Shown here: positions 35,935 through 44,679 of the stretch, piece after piece
Numbering within the stretch: position 1 is the stretch's first letter
How the letters are laid out: every line of letters starts with the position of its first letter
Assembly (NCBI RefSeq): GCF_014698475.1
Contig: NZ_JACJTB010000050.1
Span: 1-48,940 of the forward strand
DNA from: Nostoc spongiaeforme FACHB-130
GTDB taxonomy: Bacteria > Cyanobacteriota > Cyanobacteriia > Cyanobacteriales > Nostocaceae
Direction: 5' to 3'
Length of the DNA: 48,940 nt
The notes under the pieces: model-generated
What the model was told of the DNA's origin: nothing
Database searches by the model: none
The model's input: the letters and a program-made list of their open reading frames with translations, nothing else
Translations under genes and position numbers: made by a program

Positions 35935-36756
35935 ATGAGTAAATACATGGATATAGAAGAATTGAAAGAACGCTATTTACAAGGTGCAAGAAACTTTCAA
36001 AAAGTTAGTTTATCAATTCCTAATATTGATGAAGTCTTAGCGAAAGTTAGTGAACTAGAAATACAAAGTTCAGAAAGGTTACCTAAAGAAGTCTTAGAAA
36101 TGATTTTTAAGGAGTTAGTCATAAATAATTTTGATTTGAGTACGGCTGATTTTAGCGAGGCTACAGTAGTTGGATCTAAATTTACACAAGTAAAACTCGA
36201 TAATGTAAATTTTGGTAAAGCTAATCTATACTGTGCTAAAGCTATATCCTGTTCTTTTATAAGAGCTAATTTAACTGAAGCTAACCTTGAAAGGTCTAGC
36301 TTTTATGCTGTTGATTTAAGTAATGCTACTTTGGAAAAAGTAATTCTTAGTCAATCTAGTTTAGGTGATGTGAAGTTAGATATGGCTAATTTGAGTGAAG
36401 CAGATTTAAGTAGTACATATATACATAATTGCAATTTCAATAACGCTAATTTAAGTAGAGCTAAATTGATTAAAGCAGAACTTTGGGGTGTTCAATTTGA
36501 AAATGTTAATTTGAGTAACTCTAACTTTAGTGAAGCAAAGTTAGAGAATTGTAATTTAAGTGGAGCAGATTTACGTGGAGCTGACCTTAGCAAAGCGAGT
36601 TTGACACTACCAGAAAGTTTAAATAAGTTAAAATTATTTGGATTTGATATACAACAAATGTTTGGAGCTAATATGACAGGAGCTTACTATAATAAAAATA
36701 CTAAATTTCCTGATGATTTTAACCCCAAATTGTTAGGAATGGTTTACAAAGAATAG
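35935..36756 (+). CDS. Pentapeptide-repeat protein
   Basis: A 273-residue protein whose residues about 65-240 are a run of A(D/N)LXX pentapeptides (ADFSEA, ANLYCAKA, ANLTEANLERSS, ANLSEADLSST, ADLRGADLS), which fold as a right-handed square beta helix. An N-terminal helical segment (MDIEELKERYLQGARNF) and a short non-repeat C terminus flank it. There is no signal or membrane segment. Cyanobacteria encode many such proteins and their targets are mostly unknown; DNA mimicry is known only in other members. The start is ATG 35935. Confidence 0.93.
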   Translation: MSKYMDIEELKERYLQGARNFQKVSLSIPNIDEVLAKVSELEIQSSERLPKEVLEMIFKELVINNFDLSTADFSEATVVGSKFTQVKLDNVNFGKANLYCAKAISCSFIRANLTEANLERSSFYAVDLSNATLEKVILSQSSLGDVKLDMANLSEADLSSTYIHNCNFNNANLSRAKLIKAELWGVQFENVNLSNSNFSEAKLENCNLSGADLRGADLSKASLTLPESLNKLKLFGFDIQQMFGANMTGAYYNKNTKFPDDFNPKLLGMVYKE

Positions 36757-36780
36757 AGGAGTGAATAAAAATTAATTACG

Positions 36781-36815
36781 GTTCAGTAATCAGGTTAAAA
36801 CCACCCATACTGAAC
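36781..36815. terminator. Possible bidirectional terminator between convergent genes
   Basis: GTTCAGTA (36781-36788) and TACTGAAC (36808-36815) are a perfect 8-bp inverted repeat with a 19-nt loop, between the stops of the pentapeptide gene and xisI. There is no clear T-run, so the call is weak. Confidence 0.35.
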
Positions 36816-36857
36816 TTATACTTCTGATGGTAACTAAGCCTTGTATGAAAATATTTC

Positions 36858-37196
36858 TCAAGCTCCAAACTCAGTAAACTGACGTATATAGGGTTCGTGA
36901 AATGCTAAAACAATATCTTGCTTAGGTACTCCCATTTCTACCAATCGATTAGCAATTCCTTCTTCAGTACCATCATGTTGAATCCAAATTTTTCCATCTT
37001 TAATATCAAGATGTAAAATACAGCCAAAATCGCGTTTATTTCCCCGCCAGCCGACATAAAGTAATTGATAGTGGTCTTGTTGTTCGTCGAAAATTGTCTG
37101 TATTTCATATTCTTCGGCATTTCGTTGCCTTGCGGCTCGTTTTTGCCGTTCTGAAAGAAGATGTCGAATATATTGCCGATATTGTTCTACAGCCAT
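36858..37196 (-). CDS. xisI: XisI-family protein (fdxN element excision controlling factor type)
   Basis: A 112-residue protein of the XisI family, named from the Anabaena factors needed for excision of the fdxN element in heterocysts. The family sequence is clear: YRQYIRHLLSERQKR, YQLLYVGWRGNKRDFGCILH, IWIQHDGTEEGIANRLVEMG, and the C-terminal IVLAFHEP. It overlaps xisH by 10 bases, the usual pairing. No recombinase or fdxN element is seen here; such pairs occur in many copies far from fdxN, so the function in this place may differ. Confidence 0.93.
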   Translation of the reverse strand: MAVEQYRQYIRHLLSERQKRAARQRNAEEYEIQTIFDEQQDHYQLLYVGWRGNKRDFGCILHLDIKDGKIWIQHDGTEEGIANRLVEMGVPKQDIVLAFHEPYIRQFTEFGA

Positions 37197-37597
37197 TGAC
37201 GAATCGCCTCTCTTTCTACATCATAAATCATCAATCTCAGTTGATATTTGACAATTGCTGAGGCAATAAATCTCCGTTGAAAAAAACTTTCATAAACTGG
37301 GACACGCACCGCTAAATAAAGTTGGCGTTCTGGGTCAATTTGATCTAAGGCATCCCGATAGTTTAAAAATTGTCCCAACGCTGTGTGAAATTCTGAAACA
37401 TTTGATGGACTAATAAAACTTTTAATCTCTACTGCAATTTTTTTGCCTTCTTGCTCTGCGGCTAACAGTTGCTCTGCTGCTAAATCAATCTCAAAATCTA
37501 CATCATCCACATTAATTTCATAAGGATCAGCAGTAATCTTCCAGCCTTCTTTTTCTAAAGCATTTCTGACGATATTATGAAATCTATCTTTTGCCAT
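37187..37597 (-). CDS. xisH: XisH-family protein (PD-(D/E)xK fold)
   Basis: A 136-residue XisH protein. MAKDRFHNIVRNALEKEGW is the family N terminus. The pattern DFEIDLAAEQLLAAEQEGKKIAVEIKSF has the D...ExK layout of a nuclease-like fold (E and K of AVEIK). It is the first gene of the xisH-xisI pair, ATG 37597, with a 10-base overlap to xisI. A role as nuclease or DNA-binding excision factor is inferred from family and fold. Confidence 0.93.
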   Translation of the reverse strand: MAKDRFHNIVRNALEKEGWKITADPYEINVDDVDFEIDLAAEQLLAAEQEGKKIAVEIKSFISPSNVSEFHTALGQFLNYRDALDQIDPERQLYLAVRVPVYESFFQRRFIASAIVKYQLRLMIYDVEREAIRQWL

Positions 37598-37679
37598 AGT
37601 ATTTCACTATCCTCAAAATTAGGCTGGTTAAAGGTAGGTAATACACCATATTTAGTAGTAGTCAGTCCCCTGACTTAGT

Positions 37680-38183
37680 TTAATGACGCTGCCAACCATG
37701 TAAAATCGGCATTGTAAACAAACCCCAAGCCAAACCTGTAATTAACCCAAAAGGCGTAACTAAATAATTATTAAAATCCCATAAGTCAAAAATTTGTGCT
37801 GCTAATTCTAATGGGTAAGCCATCATCAACACACTAGCGAAAGCAGCACCATTCCAGCCGTATTGACTTAACCAATAAAAACCTTTCCCGCCAGTCACAG
37901 CATATAGTAGGCGGGTAATTAACAAACCTGTAACCGTACCGTAACAGCGCATACACACAGCCATGATAAATGGGGGTGCTAAATCTAAGCCCATTTCTGG
38001 TTGCGGACACACATGATTTCCCATGAAATAGATGATGTTCGCAATACCCCCAAGTAACCATACTCCAGACGCAGCTAAGAAAGGCGCGACTGGCGGGCCA
38101 AAAACCATCCCCGCCAGCAGAAAATCAGCAATAAAACTGACCCAATTAACTTGCAACTCTCTTGTGAAAGCTACTCTAATCAT
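37680..38183 (-). CDS. DUF2085 membrane protein
   Basis: A 167-residue integral membrane protein of the DUF2085 family, with about four transmembrane segments (near 15-35, 40-55, 88-105, 115-160). The family motif is present: NHVCPQPEM, then AVCMRCYGT, where the CxxC cysteines and the first Cys may bind metal or form a disulphide. It starts at ATG 38183, 35 bases after the agrE stop on the same strand, so it could be co-transcribed with agrE. The function is unknown. Confidence 0.85.
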   Translation of the reverse strand: MIRVAFTRELQVNWVSFIADFLLAGMVFGPPVAPFLAASGVWLLGGIANIIYFMGNHVCPQPEMGLDLAPPFIMAVCMRCYGTVTGLLITRLLYAVTGGKGFYWLSQYGWNGAAFASVLMMAYPLELAAQIFDLWDFNNYLVTPFGLITGLAWGLFTMPILHGWQRH

Positions 38184-38216
38184 TCCTCTGCGCCCTCTGC
38201 GTCTCTGTGGTTCGTC
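38184..38216. repeat. CTCTGCG-type interspersed repeat word
   Basis: CTCTGCGCCCTCTGCGTCTCTGTGGTTC is a repeat word found widely in cyanobacterial spacers. A variant (CTCTGCGCCTCTATGGTTCG) is at 41214-41234. Confidence 0.55.
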
Positions 38217-38218
38217 TT

Positions 38219-40330
38219 TTAACCTACCACCGCACGATAAGGACTTGTCAACTTATCAAGCTGCTGGATTAACAAACTGAGGAATAAACCCACATCTGTT
38301 ACCACACCAACTGATTCAATCGAACCCCGATCGCTCAATTTAGTCACCACAGCCGGGTTAATATCCACACAAACCATTTTTACACCAGATGGGGTCATAT
38401 TCCCCACGCCAATGGAGTGCAACATCGATGACAACATTAAAATCATCTCTGCGCCTTCAAGATGTTTGGCATATTCTTCTTGTGCTTTAATCAAATCCAT
38501 TTGGGTATCAGGCAAAGGCCCGTCATCCCGTATGGAACCAGCCAAGACAAACGGCACGTTATTGCGGACGCATTCATACATCACACCGCTATTAATTGCC
38601 CCTGCCTCGACAGCCTTGGCAATGCTGCCATGACGACGGACGCTATTAATTACCTTCAAGTGATGGCGGTGTCCACCCCGGACTGCGACACCCCGCTTCA
38701 TGTCTACACCGAGAGATGTCCCCATTATATTCTGCTCGATGTCGTGGACTGCGATCGCATTTCCGCCCAGTAAAGCTTGTACATAACCTTCTCGAATCAA
38801 GCGGGAAAGATGTTCACCGCCGCCAGTGTGAATCACCACAGGGCCAGCCGTGACAACTACTTTACCGCCAGCATCACGGATTTTACGTAATTCCCAAGCG
38901 ACTTGTTCCACCACTAACTCAACGCGGCGTTCGCTGGAAACACCCGCCGACATAAAGCTGAATTCTTGGGCGTTGCGTTGTTCCCGTGATTCGGTTTTGC
39001 GGATGGTGCGGATACCAAGTACATCAACAACTACTTGTTCCCCAACTTCCAAATCCCGCAGAATTTTACATCTTGCCACTATACCATTTGCACTTTGAGT
39101 AATGGCGATCGCGCCGTCCATCCGTTGATTTTCTACCTTCACCCATTGCCCATTTATCCGCACCTCTGTGGGATAAATTGTGCTGACGTAGAAATCATCA
39201 GGCGCGACACCAGCCAAAGTTACAGGTTCCAGCTTCGCATCCCGTTCATCTTGGGGTAAGTCTACTGCACCCAAATCAATTAACAAAGAGATGATTTCTT
39301 CCATCACCTCGTGAGATGGTGCTGAAACCTTGACTTCAGCCGCCGATGTACTTTGGCGCTGTTCTCCCAAGTTGAAATTCAATACTTGGAAACTTCCGCC
39401 TGTATCAACAATCAAATCTAAGGCGCGGTTAATTAAACCAGAATCTAGTAAATGTCCTTCTAAACGAATAATCCGACTTTCAACAGAAACATTGGCATGA
39501 ACTTCGTCGCGGACTGGTTCTGTTACCCGTAAAGTGAGACATTTAGCTGCACCACCAGCTTTGAGAAATTCGGTGAGTGGTGTTTCTAGAACTCGAAAAC
39601 CAACTTCTGCCAAGCGAGATTTTAAAGCTTCGCTGGCTTTATTCATAATTACGATACTCTCAACATTCACTGCATTACAAGCGAAGTTAACAGCATCGGC
39701 TTCAGCAAGGGCTATGCGCTTTTCTGCGGCGACACGCATTTCAATTAAGCGGTTGGAGTAAGAATCAAACGCGCCGGGATAATAGAGTAAATAGCCATTC
39801 GCCAACGGACAAAAACAAGTATCTAAGTGATAGAACCTTTCATCAATTAAACGCAGAGATAACACTTCAATATCCAGCCATTTAGCCAGATATGGGTGCG
39901 AATCTAATTCTGAACGGAAACCATATCCCGCCCATAACCAGCGCCCTTCTCTGTCTAGAAGTGCATCACCCGCGCCTTCAAATGGTAAATCTTTTGGCAG
40001 TTCATATACTGTATAACCATTTTCTTCAAACCATTGTTTGAAATATGGTTCTTCTCCCTGACGTTCTTTGTGTAAGAAGCGGCTGAGAACGACGTTTTCC
40101 CCCAGAACTAAACCGGCGTTGGCAGTAAAAACTAAATCAGGCCAGCCTTTTTGCGGTGTAACTAAATCTACAATGGCATGTTCTTTGAGAATTTGATATA
40201 AACCCTGCCACTGTTCAACAGCGCGATCGCGTGAGGATTTGTGAATATTCCCTTCCATCCAAGGATTAATCACATAATCTACATCATAGTGGTCAGGAGG
40301 ACACATTAAAAAGCGAATCCGGGAATTCAT
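38219..40330 (-). CDS. agrE: Bifunctional arginine dihydrolase / ornithine cyclodeaminase AgrE
   Basis: Degrades arginine to ornithine, CO2 and ammonium, then ornithine to proline. The N-terminal amidinotransferase-fold domain (1-280) has N22 (INPW), E118, H168 (FYHLD) and the nucleophile C264 (GGAAKCLTLRV), at the same positions as in the Anabaena/Synechocystis enzymes. The C-terminal half (about 285-700) is the LOR/SDH-type NAD-dependent ornithine cyclodeaminase, with GAINSGVMYECVRNNVPFV. Length 703 equals Anabaena All4995. It starts at ATG 40330. This enzyme uses arginine released from cyanophycin, so it matters for nitrogen storage. No NtcA site GTA-N8-TAC was found with confidence. Confidence 0.95.
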   Translation of the reverse strand: MNSRIRFLMCPPDHYDVDYVINPWMEGNIHKSSRDRAVEQWQGLYQILKEHAIVDLVTPQKGWPDLVFTANAGLVLGENVVLSRFLHKERQGEEPYFKQWFEENGYTVYELPKDLPFEGAGDALLDREGRWLWAGYGFRSELDSHPYLAKWLDIEVLSLRLIDERFYHLDTCFCPLANGYLLYYPGAFDSYSNRLIEMRVAAEKRIALAEADAVNFACNAVNVESIVIMNKASEALKSRLAEVGFRVLETPLTEFLKAGGAAKCLTLRVTEPVRDEVHANVSVESRIIRLEGHLLDSGLINRALDLIVDTGGSFQVLNFNLGEQRQSTSAAEVKVSAPSHEVMEEIISLLIDLGAVDLPQDERDAKLEPVTLAGVAPDDFYVSTIYPTEVRINGQWVKVENQRMDGAIAITQSANGIVARCKILRDLEVGEQVVVDVLGIRTIRKTESREQRNAQEFSFMSAGVSSERRVELVVEQVAWELRKIRDAGGKVVVTAGPVVIHTGGGEHLSRLIREGYVQALLGGNAIAVHDIEQNIMGTSLGVDMKRGVAVRGGHRHHLKVINSVRRHGSIAKAVEAGAINSGVMYECVRNNVPFVLAGSIRDDGPLPDTQMDLIKAQEEYAKHLEGAEMILMLSSMLHSIGVGNMTPSGVKMVCVDINPAVVTKLSDRGSIESVGVVTDVGLFLSLLIQQLDKLTSPYRAVVG

Positions 40331-40498
40331 AAAAATCTTACTAGCGTTATAGATGCTACAAACCTAATTTGGGTATAGTGTCAGATCCGCTACAAAACCT
40401 CTACCTTGAGATAGTTGAAGGATTTACAAAGGCTTGACTCGGAAAGACAAAAGTTACAGCAGTGCGATTCCGTGTTATTCTAGCGCCATTTAGTACGA

Positions 40499-40933
40499 AT
40501 GATTCAGATGAGTAATCTAAAAATTACAATCGATCATCAACCCGATGCAAAAGATATTCGTACTGTCATCAACCATCTGGTGGAATATAACAACAGTCAA
40601 ACAGAGCCAGATGTACACGAGCCTTTGGCTATTTGGGTGCGAGATGCTGACAGTACTATTGTGGCTGGATTAGTTGGTAAAACAAATTGGGAATGGCTGT
40701 ATATTTCGCATCTTTGGGTTTCCGAAACACTGCGCGGTCAAGGATATGGTAGCAAAATGATGCTAGAGGCTGAAAAAACAGCGAAACAACGCGGTTGTGG
40801 CAACGTATACCTAGATACCTTTAGTTTTCAAGCCTTGGGTTTTTACCAACGTCTCGGCTATCAAGTATTTGGTGTTCTAGAAGATTTTCCCCCCGGTCAT
40901 CAACGATATTTTTTAGCGAAAAAGCTGGTGTGA
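40499..40933 (+). CDS. GNAT-family N-acetyltransferase
   Basis: A 144-residue acetyltransferase using acetyl-CoA. The fold is typical: strand AIWVRDADSTIVAGLVG, strand LYISHLWVSETLRGQGYGSKMM with the CoA-binding RGQGYG (Q/RxxGxG/A), and the C-terminal ALGFYQRLGYQVFG. The start is ATG 40499; ATG four codons later is also possible. The substrate is not predictable. It is divergent from agrE, with about 170 bases between. Confidence 0.9.
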   Translation: MIQMSNLKITIDHQPDAKDIRTVINHLVEYNNSQTEPDVHEPLAIWVRDADSTIVAGLVGKTNWEWLYISHLWVSETLRGQGYGSKMMLEAEKTAKQRGCGNVYLDTFSFQALGFYQRLGYQVFGVLEDFPPGHQRYFLAKKLV

Positions 40934-40980
40934 AGTGCTGATTTGTCATTAGTTTTATAGCTATTCTCATCTCAGTGAGA

Positions 40981-41040
40981 TACAAGAAAAAATAATTAAC
41001 CGCCGATGGACGCAGATGGACGCGGATTAATTTGTATACT
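40981..41040. repeat. Cyanobacterial repeat word (GATGGACGCAGATGGACGCG)
   Basis: GCCGATGGACGCAGATGGACGCG around 41000-41030 contains the direct repeat GATGGACGC and is a word iterated in cyanobacterial genomes. Confidence 0.45.
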
Positions 41041-41081
41041 CTACAAGTTAGGACTGATCCAAAAAACCTCTTAAACCCTCT

Positions 41082-41196
41082 AGGACTTACATAGACTCTA
41101 TGATTTCTTGGCGTTCTACCCTGCGGGAAGCAGCTTGCGCGTCTAATGCGACTTGGCGGTTCGATAAATTAAGCTTTGTGGGATTGCGTAAGTCCT
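41082..41196. repeat. 115-bp MITE-like element with AGGACTTAC ends
   Basis: AGGACTTAC (41082-41090) and GTAAGTCCT (41188-41196) are perfect 9-bp terminal inverted repeats. The interior has CTGCGGGAAGCAGCTTGCGC and no coding capacity. It fills most of the gap between the GNAT and U32 genes. Confidence 0.65.
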
Positions 41197-41246
41197 GCCC
41201 TCATTACTCTGTCATCTCTGCGCCTCTATGGTTCGATTATAGCCGC

Positions 41247-43847
41247 TTACAACTTCCTCCCGCCGCCGACTGGAGATAAACCCAAGGGGCCACGAGTGAC
41301 ACCCAACTGATTTTGTAATTGCAACTCTCGCCAAAGTTGGGAACCAGAAATTTCGCCTTGGAGTAACTGACGGTAACGCTGTATAGTTTTTGTCACTTGT
41401 TCTGGTGTTTCATTGACAAATTCAATGCGAAAATGACGTAAACCCAGTTCTATCAGACGCTGTACGTATTCGGCACCTGTTTGGGCTGTACCATTAAATA
41501 CGGTGTTTCGACAACCGGCATCAGCTTGAAGGACGTGTTCACTACCAACGCGATCGCGTAATTTCACTTCCTGTTGCTCACAAGGTCTGCCACAGTTGGT
41601 ATAATCAGTACCTTCCGAAAGAAAGGCACAGAAAACACAATGTTCCATGTGAAACATTGGTATACGCTGGTGAATTGTCACCTCAAACCATTGCGGTGGA
41701 CAACTGCTCAGTAAGTCTTCTAATTGATTGATATTTAAATCGTAGGATGCAGTTAGTCTTTCTAACCCAAAGTGCTGTTGATAATAATCTGCGGTTAAAG
41801 GGTTAGCAACGTTGAGTGAGAAATCACCAACGCATCTATCTACACCAAAAAATTGTAACTGATCATAATTCCGCACCAGATAACCATCGGCATTTGCCGC
41901 CCGTACTTGCTGTAAAATCCAGTTTTCCCCAGGTTTGGTAATGCGGGGAGGTGCAACCCATATTTGAGGGAGTGGGGAGTGGGGAGTGGGGAGTGGGGGA
42001 GTTCTGTGTTGATGTACTAGTTCTACGGCTTGGCGGTAGGTGCGGGGGTCTTCAAACTCACAGTAGAGAGTTTCCACACCAGTATTCAAGGCGGCTTGGA
42101 GTTGCTTGAGGTTGCGGACTAGAACTATGAGTGCGGGAGATGTGGGAGATGGGGGAGAGACAGCTGGAAGTAAGTTTTGTAAGGAAGCATCCGAACGCAA
42201 TTCCCACCGTTTAGGTTGACTGCGTAATTCTTCTAACTGGGCGACAATTTCTCGACGCATCCGGTTTAACTCACTCACTGGAACCATGACAGCGCCCTGG
42301 AGATGATTGGTTAAAGTTCCCAAACAAAAGGGAGTGTTACCCAGACGACCGAATTGTTCTCGCAAACGGTCTGTATCTAAAGGTTTAGTGTGTGCCTCGA
42401 CTAGTGCGATCGCAGATTCTACTTGTACGATATTACCAAGTTCATCGCGGGCGATCGCAATTAACAATTGCCCAACTTCGCCATAAATTTCCAACGATAT
42501 CGGACGCTGAAATTGCGGGTTATCGCCAGCAAAACTTTGACGCAGTTGTTTATCCAGTTCTGGGTCACTGGTTTTCCACACCTTATCACCGATATGCACC
42601 CGCCGGAAGTTGAGGCTATCTTTGCCAAAAGTCAGTACAACTTCCTGACCTTTGGGTGTGACTGTGTAAACCCGACCGCCTTCTTCCTTCGCCTCTGGAT
42701 GACCGCAGTCAAATACAATTCCGTCTCCTGGTTTGACTGGTGCTTCTAACTTAATCGTCACTTGTTCGTTACGAACACGGGTAACTTCCCCCAAATAAAC
42801 TCCGCGCTTTTTCCCAAACCGCGCATGAACTAATTCTTGATTATTAATTCCCTTAAACCAGCCAGTATATAGTCCACGGGAAAACGCCATTTCTAAGTTG
42901 TATTGTTCTTGACCTCTCCCCCAACCCCTCTCCGAAGCGGAGAGGGGAGTCTTATTTCCCCCTTCCCTCCCAGGGAAGGGGGTTAGGGGGTTAGGTCTTA
43001 CCAACTCCGCCATCACCTTATCCAAAGCTTCTCGATAAACGCGGGTGACATTTGCAACATATTCCGGTGCTTTCAACCGCCCTTCAATCTTCAGACTAGT
43101 TACCCCAGCCTTGACCAAATCTGGTAATACTTCTAACCCCGCCAAATCTTGGGGACTGAGTAAATATTTGCGTTCTTGCAAATCAACAATTTCACCATCA
43201 ACGATTAAATCATAAGGCATCCGACAAGCTTGGGCGCACTCACCCCGGTTAGCCGAACGCCCACCCAAAGCTTCACTCGTCAAACACTGACCAGAATAAG
43301 CGACACACAAAGCGCCATGAACAAAGACTTCTAATGGTAAATTAGTTGCTTGCTGAATTTTCTGAATTTCTTTAATAGAACATTCCCGCGCCAAAACTAC
43401 CAACTGACAACCCAGAGATTTGGCAAAATCTACCCCAGCCGCACTGGTGATAGTCATCTGTGTGGAAGCGTGGATAGGAAAATCAGGTGAGAGGTGACGA
43501 ATGAGACGACAAATACCGACATCTTGCACAATTACCGCATCTACCCCAGCCGCAACAATGGTGCGGAGATATTGCTGTGCTTCGGTTAATTCTTGCGGAA
43601 AGATGAGAGTATTGACAGTAACATAGCCTTTTACACCCCGCAGGTGCAGAAACTTCATTAATTGCGGTAAATCAGCCTCAGTAAAATTTTGCGCCCGCAT
43701 TCTGGCGTTAAATCTATCCAAACCAAAATAAATCGCATCCGCCCCATTTTCAACAGCAGCCTTAGCACATTCCCAGTTACCTGCTGGCGCAAGTAATTCG
43801 GGACGTTGAATAGAAGTTTGTGGGTTTTGTGTGCGATCGCTTTTCAT
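41247..43847 (-). CDS. U32-family peptidase (RlhA/TrhP-related)
   Basis: An 866-residue U32 protein. The N terminus RPELLAPAGNWECAKAAVENGADAIYF is the family start, and VFVHGALC with the following cysteines (AYSGQC, GECAQAC) is the U32 signature. The C-terminal half (HRIPMFHMEHCVFCAFL, then CGRPCEQQ) adds further conserved cysteines, perhaps for an Fe-S cluster. E. coli relatives hydroxylate rRNA (RlhA) or tRNA (TrhP), so RNA modification is as likely as proteolysis. At least two in-frame repeat inserts are visible: at about 42909-43001 (PLTPFPGREGGNKTPLSASE) and 41967-42001 (TPPLPTPHSPLPQ). The start is ATG 43847. Confidence 0.9.
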   Translation of the reverse strand: MKSDRTQNPQTSIQRPELLAPAGNWECAKAAVENGADAIYFGLDRFNARMRAQNFTEADLPQLMKFLHLRGVKGYVTVNTLIFPQELTEAQQYLRTIVAAGVDAVIVQDVGICRLIRHLSPDFPIHASTQMTITSAAGVDFAKSLGCQLVVLARECSIKEIQKIQQATNLPLEVFVHGALCVAYSGQCLTSEALGGRSANRGECAQACRMPYDLIVDGEIVDLQERKYLLSPQDLAGLEVLPDLVKAGVTSLKIEGRLKAPEYVANVTRVYREALDKVMAELVRPNPLTPFPGREGGNKTPLSASERGWGRGQEQYNLEMAFSRGLYTGWFKGINNQELVHARFGKKRGVYLGEVTRVRNEQVTIKLEAPVKPGDGIVFDCGHPEAKEEGGRVYTVTPKGQEVVLTFGKDSLNFRRVHIGDKVWKTSDPELDKQLRQSFAGDNPQFQRPISLEIYGEVGQLLIAIARDELGNIVQVESAIALVEAHTKPLDTDRLREQFGRLGNTPFCLGTLTNHLQGAVMVPVSELNRMRREIVAQLEELRSQPKRWELRSDASLQNLLPAVSPPSPTSPALIVLVRNLKQLQAALNTGVETLYCEFEDPRTYRQAVELVHQHRTPPLPTPHSPLPQIWVAPPRITKPGENWILQQVRAANADGYLVRNYDQLQFFGVDRCVGDFSLNVANPLTADYYQQHFGLERLTASYDLNINQLEDLLSSCPPQWFEVTIHQRIPMFHMEHCVFCAFLSEGTDYTNCGRPCEQQEVKLRDRVGSEHVLQADAGCRNTVFNGTAQTGAEYVQRLIELGLRHFRIEFVNETPEQVTKTIQRYRQLLQGEISGSQLWRELQLQNQLGVTRGPLGLSPVGGGRKL
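41967..42001. repeat. GAGTGGG heptamer array inside the U32 gene
   Basis: The + strand has GAGGGAGTGGGGAGTGGGGA continuing as GTGGGGAGTGGGGGAG, heptamers in tandem. It is in frame and gives a Pro/Leu/Ser/Thr-rich peptide between two conserved domains. Confidence 0.85.
42909..43001. repeat. Palindromic cyanobacterial repeat inside the U32 gene
   Basis: Contains the hairpin arms CCCTCTCC-GAAGC-GGAGAGGGG and CCCTTCCCT-CCC-AGGGAAGGG, then GGTTAGGGGGTTAGG. It is the CCCTAACCCC-type repeat common in cyanobacteria. It reads in frame through the gene, adding about 30 residues. Confidence 0.85.
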
Positions 43848-44011
43848 CAGACTGAGATAGATTTAAATATCACCATAGCGATTCTATCAATAAAAACTTG
43901 CAGCGATAGACCCCCAGATTGGGCGGTATTTGGTGGGTTAGCCAGTTTTTATCCTGTGGCACAATCTCGCAGTAGCGATGATAAATTCAAATATATGTGG
44001 AAGTGTTGACT

Positions 44012-44626
44012 ATGACTCAAACCCTACCCAAGTTAGCAACCTTTGAACAATTTATTGATTGGTATCCCTCAAACGGGGTGCAATATGAGCTACATCAAGG
44101 AGTTATTGTTGAAATGCCGCCCCCAACTGGTGAACACGAAAATGTTGTTGGATTTTTGGCAGCACAGATTACTTTTCAGTTTTTACAAATGGGACTTCCG
44201 TTTCGCATTCCCAAAACTGCCTTGATCAAAATTGAGGGCAATAACTCAACCTATTCTCCCGACATTTTAGTATTAAATCACGACAATCTTGTTAATGAAC
44301 CACTGTGGAGCAAGCAATCGACTGTGATTCAAGCTGCATCTGTACCAATTGTTATCGAAGTCGTTAGCAGCAATTGGCGAGATGACTACTACGACAAGTT
44401 CAGGGATTACGAAGAAATGGGAATTCCTGAGTATTGGATTGTGGACTATGCTGCACTCGGTGGCAAAAGATTTACTGGTAATCCTAAACAACAAACTATT
44501 ACCATTTGTAATTTAGTTGATGGAGATTATCAAATGACTTTGTTTAGGGGTAATGATGTGATTATCTCGCCTTTATTTCCCCAACTCAAATTGACAGCCC
44601 AACAAATTTTTGATTCGGCTTTGTAA
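44012..44626 (+). CDS. Uma2-family (DUF820) protein, second copy
   Basis: A second Uma2 protein. The frame starts at GTG 43997, but ATG 44012 (MTQTLPKLATFEQFIDWYP) is the more likely start. The nuclease core is seen as YSPDILVLN (the D position), PIVIEVVSSNWRDDYYDKFRDYEEMG (E-x-V ... K), and PEYWIVDY. It is only distantly like the copy at 8.7 kb, so it is not a recent duplicate. The role is unknown. Confidence 0.85.
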   Translation: MTQTLPKLATFEQFIDWYPSNGVQYELHQGVIVEMPPPTGEHENVVGFLAAQITFQFLQMGLPFRIPKTALIKIEGNNSTYSPDILVLNHDNLVNEPLWSKQSTVIQAASVPIVIEVVSSNWRDDYYDKFRDYEEMGIPEYWIVDYAALGGKRFTGNPKQQTITICNLVDGDYQMTLFRGNDVIISPLFPQLKLTAQQIFDSAL

Positions 44627-44679
44627 GCACCTAAATTGAAGAATTGAGGAGTCAAAATCAATGAGTGAGGGATAAATGC

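Noticed and set aside
36858-37597. A heterocyst excision element (fdxN type) around xisH-xisI
   Set aside because: No recombinase gene, no nif gene and no flanking direct repeats are visible; xisH-xisI pairs are common away from such elements.
40360-40420. NtcA site (GTA-N8-TAC) upstream of agrE
   Set aside because: Only imperfect matches (for example GTA-N8-AAC) were found, with wrong spacing to a -10 box.
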